Of a stretch of DNA of 23,268 bases, positions 11,256 to 21,028 are shown in pieces. Every line of letters starts with the position of its first letter. Position 1 is the stretch's first letter. The DNA lies in contig JAAMPI010000904.1 of NCBI GenBank assembly GCA_013054445.1, positions 1 through 23,268 of the forward strand. The letters run 5' to 3'. The translations under genes and the position numbers were made by a program. The DNA comes from Cudoniella acicularis. Lineage: Eukaryota > Ascomycota > Leotiomycetes > Helotiales > Helotiaceae. The notes beneath the pieces were generated by a model. It saw only the letters and a list, made by a program, of their open reading frames with translations. It was not told the DNA's origin and did no database searches.

Positions 11256-12247
11256 ATGCAATGGCTCACCCTCGCCGCTCTCCCCTTCCTGGCCGTCGTC
11301 TGCTGGCTCTACACAGTCTCCGTGACTCGCACCCGCTTCCCCAAGCTGCGCAACAAGCGGATCTGTTTGTTGATCGCGCATCCCGATGATGAGGCTATGT
11401 TTTTTGCGCCCACCGTCCTGGCGCTGACCGAGCCGAGCCTGGGGAATCATGTTAAGATTTTGTGTTTAAGCAGTGGTTAGTGCTTTTTCAAGCTTTGGAA
11501 GTGGGGGAGGGGTCCTGTGCGCTTTGCATTGAGTACCGACTGACGTGTTGCATGTAGGAGATGCGGATGGGCTGGGGGAAACAAGAAAGAAGGAATTAGT
11601 GAAGAGTGGAATGTGCCTGGGTTTACGCCAGGAGGACGATGTCTTTATTGTGGAGAGCCCGTATGTTTTCTGCGAGTTTCGTGTTTTGGAGACGAGGCTG
11701 ACTGGTTCGCAGAGAGTTTCCGGATAGTATGACGACGGAATGGGATAAAGCGAAGATTGCAGGCTTATTATCCTCTGCCTTCGCCCCAAACCTTGCGCAA
11801 CCTATGAAGAGCAAGTCTGTTGACGCTCCTACCGCCACGATCGATGTTCTAATAACGTTCGACAAATCGGGCATCTCCTCGCACCCGAATCATATCTCTC
11901 TCTTTCAGGGCGCAAGACACTTTATATCTTCGCTGATACATAATCGTCCTGGATGGCAATGTCCCGTGGACATGTATACGTTGACTTCGATATCGATATT
12001 ACGGAAATATACCAGCTTCCTGGACGGCATTGTGAGCCTGTTAGTTATGGCAATCAGCAAGAAGCAGACGGGCAAGCACCCAAGCCCCCTGATATTCTTG
12101 AGTGGGCCACAAGAACTTCGAATAGCGCAGAAAGCGATGACGACCGCACATAAGAGCCAAATGAAATGGTTCCGCTGGGGTTGGATAGGGCTGAGCCGGT
12201 ACATGGTGGTTAACGACCTGAGGCTGGAGAAGATTACTGGGTCGTAA
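11256..12247 (+). CDS. GPI12: N-acetylglucosaminyl-phosphatidylinositol de-N-acetylase (PIG-L/GPI12)
   Basis: Three exons, 11256-11475, 11558-11660 and 11713-12247, total 858 nt, 285 aa; introns are 82 and 52 nt. It catalyses the second step of GPI-anchor synthesis, removing the acetyl group from GlcNAc-PI at the cytosolic face of the ER. A single N-terminal helix (residues 5-22) is the ER anchor. The LmbE/PIG-L metal-binding motif AHPDDE is at 41-46, LCLSSGDADGLG crosses the first splice junction, and TFDKSGISSHPNH is at 156-168, supplying the second set of His ligands. The C-terminal block KSQMKWFRWGWIGLSRYM is conserved in eukaryotic PIG-L. Length agrees with the family. All key residues are present, so it is expected to be functional and, by analogy with yeast, probably essential. 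Confidence 0.92.
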
Positions 12248-13306
12248 CAATGTTGGAGACTGAACAATAGGCTTGGGGCGATAATGGGATTCTTTTACCC
12301 TTTTATTTGTTTGTATGGGATTCCTGTGGATATTAGGTTGGGTGGGAAGGGTCATGATGGTTTGTATACACCAGAATGTCATACATATACCTCTTAATTC
12401 TCCACTTAGTTGTGGTAGAGATGGCTTATTCTCTTACATAGAGGTTATGGTCAAGAATAGTTTCAGATACCAAATGCAGTTCTTCAAAGTAGAATGAACA
12501 GAGCCCGAGTTGCACCTTGTTTTGCTCGTCTTGACTAATAGAAGTAGATCTCTGGACTATGTGGGACTGATGAGAGCAATCTACATAAGTTGGGGATATT
12601 CCTTTTGTTTGTGGAGGAGAAACAAACCCGGAAAGGGGTGGAAGGGGGGGGCTTAAGGAGCCAGCCCTGGCCCGAGACAGCCATAACATATCTAGGTAGA
12701 CACCTATAGCGGTCATCGAAGGGCAACATTCAAGAATATCAAGAACGCAACGCTTCCTTAAAACTCATCATACTCCACAAAGTTAAGGTAAATAAGTCCC
12801 AAAAGCGTCAACTCAACGCTAACAAGGACAGGTCTGCGACGCAGCGATGCCACACAGGGCAAAGTTGTGTTATGAAGCCAGCTTTTGGAATTAAAGCTGC
12901 CTGCAGGTCAATTCCGATACTGGAGTCCATGATTACCCTCTCTGACATTCTACTTGGTTGTAAAGGTGAAGGCTTGACTTCCTAACTGGGGAGTTCGCTT
13001 AGGCGCTAGTCTCTGGGGCCTTTCAAACGGCTCCTTTGGCAACGCAAACGCACCTCGTTCTCACCTTTCAGGCCATTTCAACACGAGTCGGATATCTTCC
13101 TCGATGCAAATTTCTAAGCTGGAGATTCTTCGCTTCCGAAATTAACTTACCTAGCTTCTAAACTGGACGATCTATCAAAGCTCTCCCATTCTTTACAACT
13201 GCGCCTTGCTTTCACTTTTTCGAATAACCTCAATACACTTTGCAATTGCACCTCGCTCTCAATCTGTCCACAAACGGAGAGCTTTTGACAGCAATTGCCG
13301 ATCGCA
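12248..13306. other. intergenic, no gene recognised
   Basis: About 1.06 kb between two plus-strand genes: the GPI12 3' UTR, unremarkable DNA, then a C/T-rich leader (13200-13265) before the ATG at 13307. No repeat, RNA gene or family-like frame seen. Confidence 0.5.
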
Positions 13307-15901
13307 ATGTCAGTTTTCCACGCGTTCATCGACGAGATAAATTCCCCAGGAGGGAGCATCGGCCATGGATATCGCGCCTTCACTCATGCCGAATACAAAG
13401 AAATCATCCGCGAAGGGCCATGCAAGATAACTTACTGCGTGGACTGCCAGCATTCCTGGTACGCAATCGAGGAGCAGGCCAATCCTCTCAAAACGTACAT
13501 AGCCAAACCTTCCGACTACCTGGCGCAGAAGATTATCAAGAATCTTGTTGAAACTGCGGCAGCAGATCGAGAATATTTGCTGAATCACTTGGCCTCCAAT
13601 GGCAATCTTATTGTCAGCAAATGGAAGAAGAGTGTTAAGAAGCGTGAAGAGATCTTGAAAAGAGCTGTTCCGGATATTCACGAGAAGCGCTGGACGATAG
13701 TACACTACAGTTTCGAGGCAGAAAGCAAGACAACCAAAACAGCTCAAAACCGATCAATGGTTTGGCGTCATCGACTGCTTCTCCCTTGGCTGAATTTGGA
13801 GATTCTCAAGGAAAACCCCGCAGTACTTTTCGCCTTGTTACACAACCGAACCGCTTACCCACCACAGGATTGGGCCGCCTTCGATAGCAAGCAATTGGTC
13901 CAAAATTGGGCCATCGGATTCCTGGCCGTGCAATTCTCTGCGAAATGCGTCGTCATGCATGGTTCAAGATATGGACAGGTGGTGGATTTTGAGGCCGGCG
14001 CGACTCATCGAGGCGACACTTTGGGATTTCCTAGGGCCCAGCTTGTCCTTGAAGCACAAGCATATCTTATGAACTCTCTTCGAAAGACTGTCGATTTATT
14101 GTTAGAAGGTGCCGACTTGAGTACCAACAAGGGATCTGACAAGTGGGAATCAATGACAGGTGTTGGCTTTAAACACTCCAACCATATTGAACTTTGGTCA
14201 CCATACACTAACCAACCGTTCTGTCCGCCACCCGTCTTCAAAATTGACAATCTTGTCTCAATCGCTCAGACCAGGCTGGATGCTCTCGGAGACCATCTCT
14301 TTTTCCTTCAAACCGATCCCGCGTACCTCCGACGATTTGGCAGGATTGTGCTTGGAGGCGCTTTTGGTACGCTACAGGAAAGCAATGGACAAGGCACGTT
14401 GCTGGCATCGGCAATAATTGGTGATGTTGTCGATTACTAGCGGTGGACTGGTGTAAAGGACGAATGTGAGCACGTGAAGAAGGTGCACGATCGCTATCGA
14501 GACAGCATTTATCAGGGTCAGCGACTTCCGATTGCATATGACAAAGCGATGAGTGCACTGGAGCTTCTTCTTGTCAATCGTGTCCTCGTACAAACCGCTG
14601 CTGTCGAAGAGAAGCTACCTGACCTGGCTGCATTCCGCCATAATTGGATATACGAGGTTGCTGATGGCCCCGCGGGAGCTAAAAGCCAAATTCGCATTCT
14701 TCGGAAGAAAACAAGTCCAGTTAGTCAACTTGAGCTGTGGGAGAAAGACCCTCTTGAGTGGTTTCTAGTCCAACTCAAGGGTAACCCAGACTTACAAACA
14801 CATTACGACCATGCAATGCTATTTTCGTTTCTTGAATACCACATGGCAAATAGCCATCGAAAGGAGAAAGCCCGTTTGGATGAGAATTTCTATCGTAAGC
14901 TATCGGATCTATCAGCTTGGCATGAGATGTTGGTCGCCGTCCGCTTGCACCGACCTCAAAACATCGCGAGACACATCAATGAAGTACAGAATTCAGAGCA
15001 CCGGAGGTGCTGGAAGACGTTCGCTTTGAACCATCCCTTTGGACTCGAGGAAGCAACCGCCCACAAGGAAAACATCGCTCTAGGCACCGCTCTACACAAA
15101 GGCTTCTACGACGCTTACTCCAAGCTACCTACCGGAAAGAAAAGCACGGAGTGGCTTGCAGGAACACAAGCAATACGGGAATCAATCGAAAGGTTTTGGG
15201 CGGGTTTCAGGTACTGCTCGAAAGCCACCTTGAAACAACTGAATTTATCCGATCAAGATATTACCGACCTCTTGGAAGTCATCTCTGCCAATTTGACTCC
15301 CGAATACATTCTCGCAATCGAGACTGAAGAGAAGGAACACCTAGCCGCCATCGAAGCAGCAAAGGCACCATCAGTTTCTATTCAGACAGAATGGGGTTCC
15401 AACACGCCAGATGCGCCTTCTCAATCGACCAGAAACAGAAACCGAAAACGGAAGAACAAATCCCAGCCTGTAGCAGAATCAGATCCAACAGAAGAAGTCT
15501 CAGCCAAGATCTCCGAAATTGACATCACCGCTGCGCCCGATCCAACCATCAACCCTCCATCCCCATCACTCACGATCCGCCTCCCCGTCAGCAAGCGAGC
15601 GTACGATGCCATAACCCTCCTCTTCCCACAATCCCCGGAAGAAAGCGCGAAGGGCCTGGATTGGAACTCCTTCGTGCACGCCATGGCCGACATGAACTTC
15701 GTCGCTCGCAACGCCGGCGGCTCAGCAGTTAGATTCCAGAAAAATGGCAGTGTTACTATGGAAAAAGATGGAGGTGGAAAGATTGTGTTGCATAGACCGC
15801 ATCCTGAGAACAGGGTTGATCCTGTTATATTGCATTCTTGGGGAAAGCGCATGAAGAAGTGGTTTGGGTGGGAGAGGGAGTTGTTTGTCTTGGAGCAGTA
15901 A
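13307..15901 (+). CDS. large uncharacterised fungal protein interrupted by an in-frame TAG
   Basis: From ATG 13307 (context CGCAATGT) to TAA 15899-15901 one frame runs for 864 codons, open except for TAG at codon 378 (14438-14440). Both halves read as real protein and show no frame change, so they are one ancestral gene; automatic annotation may split it at 14440/14474. N-terminal half: a Cys pair (YCVDCQHSWY), a basic region, then an alpha-helical, Trp-rich part. C-terminal half: helical, then a low-complexity basic stretch (RNRNRKRKNKSQP) that could be a nuclear localisation signal, then a final compact domain of about 100 residues (from SLTIRLPVSK to the end) with the block FVHAMADMNFVARNAGGSAV. 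That last domain resembles the C-terminal domain of several fungal proteins and may have a dsRBD-like/HicA-like fold (inference). Function unknown. It may be a pseudogene, a readthrough gene or carry a base error. Confidence 0.65.
14438..14440 (+). other. in-frame TAG inside the 864-codon gene
   Basis: The codons read GTC GAT TAC TAG CGG TGG ACT. No GT...AG pair of usable length removes it while keeping frame: in-frame pairs give only 15-33 nt, and longer candidates meet new stops. A single C-to-T change from CAG or G-to-A change from TGG would create it. Confidence 0.85.
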
Positions 15902-15992
15902 ATCTCGCCTGGATGATGAGTGCTCTCTAGTCTCGATTTCTCTTGGGAGGAGCGATGTTCTGGAGTTTATGAGGAGGTGGGGATACTTGAGA

Positions 15993-16075
15993 ATATGAGG
16001 CATTGAGGATGCATGATGAGATGAGGATATGAGGCATTGAGGATGCATGATGAGATGAGGATATGAACGATGAAG
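15993..16075. repeat. 34-bp tandem repeat, about 2.4 copies
   Basis: Copies start at 15993, 16027 and 16061 with an exact period of 34. The first two are identical; each begins ATATGAGGCATTGAGG and contains GCATGATGAG. The third is partial and diverges after ATATGA. It lies about 90 bp after the stop codon at 15901, probably in the 3' UTR of that gene. Confidence 0.85.
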
Positions 16076-16270
16076 AGACTGGATATCTAGGCTTGGATTT
16101 GTCCTTAGATTCTCTGCAGAATTGAACACAATCCCCAATTTTTCTTCCTGTCTCACAACAGTCGCACTTACGGCTCAAAGTAAGTTTACTTTTCCCGAAT
16201 CGTGGACATAATCCTCCTCTCAATTATTCCGACCCTAATTGAGAAATCCATGTTTAATTTCCTCCCCTGG

Positions 16271-16520
16271 TGTGAATGCTTCTTCTCATGCTAGTGTCTT
16301 TTCCTTACGTCGGACCCCCTGTTTCGTTGTCTCAATTTATGTCCTCGGGACCGGATGTAAATCAGTGTGAATGCTTCTTCTCATGTTAGTGTCTTTTCCT
16401 TACTAACTAGGCAGGATCCCCTGTTTTTTGTTATGTGGATTTAGATCCTCGAAATCGGATGTAAATCAGCGTGAATGCTTCTCCTCGTGTGAGTGTTTCT
16501 CTATGTGTAGGTGGCTCTAT
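16271..16520. repeat. degenerate tandem repeat, three copies of about 100 bp
   Basis: Copies start at 16271, 16366 and about 16470 (spacing 95 and 104). Each opens with GTGAATGCTTCT and continues with a form of CTCATGTTAGTGTCTTTTCC. The first two copies also share CCCCTGTTT, and a junction resembling CGGATGTAAATCAG closes the first and second copies. The third is the most diverged and fades after about 50 bases. No coding frame is kept, so it looks like a minisatellite or part of a decayed mobile element. Confidence 0.75.
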
Positions 16521-17188
16521 TTAGGTAAGTGCTCCTAATAGAGTCTTACTCTATCTTGGCTCATTTTCTAACTTATACTTCTTTAGTGAGTGTTGCTAAT
16601 TAGTTTAGTATATAGAGCCAAGACTCTTAGAGACTATGAGACCCTTAGAGGCTCTTTAGATATTATAGCAGAGTATTAAAGTTCTAAATACAGGCAAAGC
16701 CTTAGTTATTTACTACTAATTTTAATTCTTTAAGAAACTATCTTATTGTAGTCAACTCATGTATTTGGCTGTTTAACAATCTATACATTTGTCTATGTCA
16801 GTGAAGATAGGCAAAATAGACTAGTAACCAGCGTCCCGATATAGATTCAAAAGTGGTTCATTGGGAAAATAACGGGTTCTAACTAAGCTTTCTCTAGTTG
16901 CGGAAGGATATCTAAAAAATCACTAGTAGGATCTCACTCCTGGACAAAGACATCAAACTAAGCCCCACACTTGCCCGAAAAAGTGACCCGGTGGCATTTA
17001 GAGATATAATAGTGCTATTTTAGCTCTACACAACACGTAGAAGGCCAACTACTTGAAATATTTTTACAGTATGTAGACAAACACAACGTTTTTAGTCACA
17101 CTAGTAGTTGTATTTGTTGAAAAAGAAGACAATCTGGCATCTCAACCAAATGACGACATCACCAAGAACAAGCGCTTAAGAAGCAATC

Positions 17189-17265
17189 TATATATACGAA
17201 ACAATATTTCCACTAATTATTTTCCTCTCTTCTCTTTCCCCCTGCTATCTTCTTTCTTCTACATT
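17189..17265 (+). promoter_or_regulatory. candidate core promoter of lysozyme-like gene
   Basis: TATATATA at 17189-17196, followed by a C/T-rich leader (17220-17265) and the ATG at 17289. Spacing of about 95 bp from TATA to ATG fits a typical fungal core promoter. Confidence 0.45.
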
Positions 17266-17288
17266 CGTTTCAAATTTTCATTTTAATT

Positions 17289-18513
17289 ATGTGTCCCTCG
17301 CTCGTTTTACTATGTGGCTTAGCTAACATCGCGACTGCGATATCAGGTAATCCGTATATTGTCGAAAACTCGAATTTAGTGCTTATTGCGGATGGAAATC
17401 CTGCTATTTCTGGGAGCTCGGAGGCGACGGTGTCATCTGTTACTGCTTCCACAGAAGTTACGTCCACCTTTGAAGCAACCTCTACCACCTTAGTTACCTC
17501 GACTACTTCAGGACCCTCCAGCACTTCAGAGTCCGCCAGCAGCACCTCCTCTTCCTCCAGCACAACCTCCTCCTCATCACCCACACCCACAACCACCCAC
17601 CTTATCTCCACCAGCATTGGCAACACCAGTAGTGTAGACAGCTACACCATATACTGGGGCGACGGGTCCTCCAGCGCCGGCTGGCCATCTATCGACTCCT
17701 GGATCAGCTTCAACAGCATGTTCGCCGCCAATAAATACGACATGCTTCATTCTTGCTGTTGGAATAAATGGGGAGATGATAATAGCGATGATGAAATTGA
17801 GGGTCTTCGTCAGGCTATTGTGCAGGTTGCGAGTGAGACGGGCGTTGATGCAAGGTATATTTTGGCGGTTCTTATGCAGGAGAGTAAGGGGTGTGTTAGG
17901 GTATGTTGCTTCCTTATTTATTTGTTTATGAATGTCTTTTGAAAAAGGAAGGTTAAGAGGTTTTGACTAATTCTCTAGATAGGTTTACAAGACGGATGGT
18001 GGTGTGAGGAATCCTGGCTTGATGCAGTGTCATGATGGCGCGGGTACTTGTAACAGTGATCGCACCGGCGAGATTCTTAATCCTTGTCCTAATTCAATGG
18101 TATGTTTCTTCCCCCCTCCCCCCCTTCCCCTCTTCAAAAAAGCCCAAAAGCTAACACCAATTAGATCATGGAAATGATTCAGGAAGGAACAGCCGGACAC
18201 GCATACGACGATGGCTACAGCCTTGCAAAACTTCTTGACAATGATTTCTTTCTTTCTAATCTTTACCTTTTCACTATTTAAATTCTAACATTTTGACAAA
18301 GAAGCAAAAACCAAGTATAGAGCCATAGGCTCGGAAGCCTTTTACAAAGTGGCTAGGATATATAATTCTGGCTCGATAGCTGCGAGTGGGAAGCTAGAAG
18401 ATGGGATCGCGACGCATTGTTATGCTTCGGATGTTGTGAATCGTCTTACGGGATGGGTTAAAGCTCCTACTGCTTGTAAGTTAGATGAGACTAAGAAATT
18501 GGGAGAAAATTGA
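17289..18513 (+). CDS. secreted lysozyme/lytic-transglycosylase-like protein with a defective splice donor
   Basis: Exons 17289-17900, 17983-18099, 18165-18243 and 18302-18513 would join to 1020 nt, 339 aa. Residues 1-17 are a signal peptide; 44-105 form a Ser/Thr-rich linker, likely O-glycosylated. The lysozyme-like (SLT/GH23-type) domain follows: [33 protein letters not shown] with probable catalytic Glu198, [35 protein letters not shown] and [15 protein letters not shown]. Such fungal proteins are thought to cleave peptidoglycan outside the cell. Introns 1 and 2 are normal (GTATGT donors). Intron 3 (58 nt) has a good TTCTAACAT branch site and an AAAG acceptor, and joins in the right frame, but its first bases are AT (AATG|ATTTCT), not GT. 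Unspliced, translation would end at TAA near 18280 and lose the C-terminal third of the domain. A GC donor at 18216 is a weaker alternative in the same phase. Confidence 0.75.
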
Positions 18514-18794
18514 GGGGTGAGTGGTTCTTGATTGGGGAAGGTTGGGAGAGGGGTTCGTTTTGTGAGAGGATCAGTAGGATAGAGCTTAATGGAGGCGTTG
18601 TGGGGTTATATAAAGATATTTAAAATATCTCACAGTTTATGAATGTTTCATCCGAGTTAGATCAATCTACGTATTTTATAGGGGCTGAGCTTGTGAATGA
18701 TCCACAGTTAAAGAGAGATTTAAAACAGAAATGTATTAGGACCTCTGCCTATTACCGAGTTAAGCATCGCTAGAACAAGAATATCCTAAAATAT

Positions 18795-19144
18795 TGTTGG
18801 AGGTAAGGGTATATGACCGTAGTACGCGGTATATAGTATATAGAAGATATATCTATATAGTCGTCGGTAGGCGGCTAAGGTGTGGATAGCGGAAGAAGAG
18901 TCGACTGTTAGGTCGAGAGTGATTCAAGTATGTGGAATAATAATATGATNTTGACTTAAAGACTTATCTATCTGCAAAGGGGTAAGCGGACTATATATAC
19001 TACAAGTGTAGTTACTAGAAGCTTCTATAGCTTAGAAATCAACGCTTATAAATCAAAGCTTATAAATCAAAGAACAACCTAGAAGATTCTACTAAGGTTT
19101 AAACCTTAAGCTTAGAATAGTGCTTATTACCTAATAATGCAACA
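18795..19144 (+). mobile_element. possible solo LTR of a copia-type retrotransposon
   Basis: The segment starts TGTTGGAGG and ends GCAACA, so the ends are TGTTG...CAACA, the inverted termini usual in LTRs. Its length of 350 bp fits. Inside are a TATA-like ACTATATATACT near 19005 and a 14-bp tandem pair (CTTATAAATCAAAG at about 19044 and 19058), as is common near the 3' end of fungal copia LTRs. The flanking five bases (AATAT and AAGCC) do not match, so a target-site duplication is missing or has decayed, and no internal coding region is present. Confidence 0.35.
18950..18950. other. ambiguous base N
   Basis: The only undetermined base in the window. It marks imperfect base calling within a probable repeat. 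Confidence 0.99.
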
Positions 19145-19386
19145 AAGCCCAAAAAGGAAGAGGTGAAGCTATTTACAAGGCCTTATAGTTCACTGGCGGT
19201 TTCTGTGTCGACTTTGTCTCACTACGTACTGCTCCCTACCAGGGTCCACCCCTAACTCTCAATGGACTTTGAAAAAAAAAAAAAGTTCTTCATTCAAGCG
19301 GAGACTATTTAGTAGTTGAGAAACACGTAGCCTGGTAAACCATACACCACCAGCCACAAAACTTCAAATGACGGAACAGTCAACTC

Positions 19387-20578
19387 CTATCCACCAACAA
19401 CCTCACCCGCACCCGGGCCACCGAGGTAAGTATAGCTCCCCCAGGTTGTCCCGCTCTCGGGGAAAGGGTCAGCGTTGTACCTCGAAGAATCAGAATCGCC
19501 AAACCCAGCAGTGTAATATTGAGCAGTGCTATTAGTGTCAACATAGTCCATGTTGTGAATGTAGCCCGCATGTCCGAAGCCAGTTCCAGCAAACTCGCCA
19601 CTTCCCATGTCGGTAGTAGTGAGAGGACCCTCACTTTGGTAGATCTCGCCATAATAATATATGGTATCAGATCCAGCTTCCAAAGTTGCGCTGGGGTTTG
19701 CCTGGTTGGCACTGTACAACGAAGCAGGATAGTATCCAACCCACCGATTAATCACCCAGAGCCACCAATTGCCTCCAGAAAGTTGATAGCCCAGCTGCAT
19801 CTCATACTGAGTACCACCATCCACGCTGGTAGGTGAAAAAACCGTGCCGGGGAAGTATGTCGAGTCTACTTGAACCCAGCCTATGACGTCCTGGTTCCAC
19901 CCACCTAGGCCATCCCCCCCCCGCAGAATAGCCGTTGGTAGTATAATAAGTGAATAGATGGGGTTGCGAAACCTGATTTGGGTAATTGATCCATCCGGCT
20001 TCAAGAGTTTGTAAACCATTGGTAGTTGACCTCGTCACTGCGGTCTGTAGCAAAGAGAAGTCCCCAGGGTTCTCTACATACGCGTTGAAAAGGCTGAAGA
20101 CAGCCGAGCCACCGATGTTGTTCACAGGCTGGTCTGAGCTGACATACCAATGGTCGCCACTGTACTGCCTCTTTGATTGTCCAGTAGAGGGAGTCGACCT
20201 TGGTAACTGCTTTGAAGCAGCCTTGGCTAGGTATGTCAAATTTATGCGGGGAACTGGAACGGTGCCAGGAGGACCAATCTCAACACCTGGTAGCTCAAGC
20301 TCTGATAATGGTCGAGAAGTTTCCTTGGTTGGATCTGGCGTCAGTGGGGCCAGAGGTGGAGGTGGTTCCGCAATATTCCCTTGCGATTCAATCGAGATCC
20401 AGTCGATAATTTGTGAATCGGTAACAGTCGTCTTCTTGATATCGAGTGTCGCCCTTTCGCGTATAGTATATTCGGCATATTGCGCTTTTGGGGACGTTAT
20501 CGGCTTTGAAGTGGTGCCAATTGAAAGGGTCGACAACAGGGAGACCAGGAGCAGTTTCTTCAATGAATTTAAAGACAT
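19387..20578 (-). CDS. secreted neprosin-domain protein with a frameshift in a 9-G run
   Basis: Read from ATG 20578 to a stop at 19387; two overlapping frames meet at the G run (minus strand, 19922-19914). Without one G, the frame would be continuous for 396 aa. Residues 1-24 are a signal peptide, then a Pro-rich propeptide ending in a Kex2-like site (SKRQY, about 137). The neprosin catalytic domain (formerly DUF239) follows: HWYVSSDQ, FSLLQTAVTR, LQTLEAGWINYP with Glu193 as probable catalytic Glu, HLFTYYTTNGY, then after the shift GGWNQDVIGWVQVDSTYFPG, WWLWVINRWVGYYPASLY, YYYGEIYQSEGPLTTTDMG and GTGFGHAGYIHNM. Neprosins are glutamic endopeptidases cutting after proline; fungal relatives are secreted. 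A TATA box sits 90 bp upstream. As it stands the product stops soon after residue 220. Homopolymer length is a common assembly error, so the gene may be intact in reality. Confidence 0.8.
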
Positions 20579-20666
20579 TGTATAAACCTAGCCCAGGAGA
20601 GTTGAGATTTGATATGAATTGATTCCGTGCTTCACTAGGCCTTTTGTCTCAAGTGTAGACAGAGGT

Positions 20667-20673
20667 CTTTATA
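20667..20673 (-). promoter_or_regulatory. candidate TATA box of neprosin gene
   Basis: On the minus strand the sequence reads CTATAAAGACC, about 90 bp before the ATG at 20578, a normal fungal distance. Confidence 0.45.
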
Positions 20674-20758
20674 GATTTGCAGTTTAGCTCGTGCCGCACT
20701 TCTCGCCGCAGTTCTCACCGTACCTACCCAATATGTGCGATTCAAGATGGAGGGCTCA

Positions 20759-21028
20759 TTAAGCAGCTGCGTAGGAAAACCCCTCATTGTAGATATAAGC
20801 TATATGGTGTCCTCTGCGTGCGATAACTTCAGGGGTTTGGTCCGTTCGGATAGACTCCTTGAAAACCAATTGGTCGTAAATCTCCTCACGGGTCGATATT
20901 CAAGTGACCAACACCATTTTTGATACCGGTAACAAAATCGGCCAGGTCCAATAGGGTAGAAGTCAGCGTTGCGTCGATAGAGGGCCTCAAGGCGTTATCA
21001 TTTTCCACTCAAGCTCTATCAGTTCTCC
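20759..21028 (-). pseudogene. 3' remnant of an unidentified gene, at least two frameshifts
   Basis: Three minus-strand frames follow one another and together read like one protein. From 21028, after a possible acceptor (ATTGACAG), one frame gives ELIELEWKMITP. From 20990 to 20889 a second gives LRPSIDATLTSTLLDLADFV and ends GHLNIDP. From 20887 to the stop at 20759 a third gives EEIYDQLVFKESIRTDQ, then TPEVIARRGHHIAYIYN. A single extra T at 20888 separates the last two. The amino-acid composition is normal for a globular protein. I do not recognise the family. Upstream DNA to 21290 has another protein-like minus-strand frame (GALLNGSPNDEIGELETP) interrupted by a TGA; it may belong to the same gene. 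It shares the neprosin gene's orientation and its end lies 181 bp before that gene's ATG. Confidence 0.45.

Larger units (their letters stand above)
15902..17288. other. repeat-bearing intergenic region
   Basis: About 1.4 kb. It holds a 34-bp tandem repeat near 15993, a short palindrome at 16177-16192 (AAAGTAA-GT-TTACTTT), three degenerate ~100-bp tandem copies from 16271, an inverted pair around 16550-16630, then AT-rich DNA without recognisable coding capacity, and finally the promoter of the lysozyme-like gene. Confidence 0.6.
18514..19386. other. AT-rich intergenic region with an N
   Basis: About 870 bp between convergent genes. It contains the candidate solo LTR and the ambiguous base at 18950, and ends with an A-run near 19270-19284. 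No coding frame recognised. Confidence 0.5.

Noticed and set aside
14390..14475. An intron that would splice out the TAG in the 864-codon gene
   Set aside because: I tried all GT...AG pairs near the stop. In-frame pairs give introns of 15-33 nt, too short, and longer pairs change frame and meet new stops. No branch-site motif fits.
18216..18301. GC-AG version of intron 3 in the lysozyme-like gene
   Set aside because: G|GCTACA at 18216 is in the right phase but matches the GC-donor consensus poorly and would delete protein-like residues (YSLAKLLDN), so the mutated GT donor is preferred.
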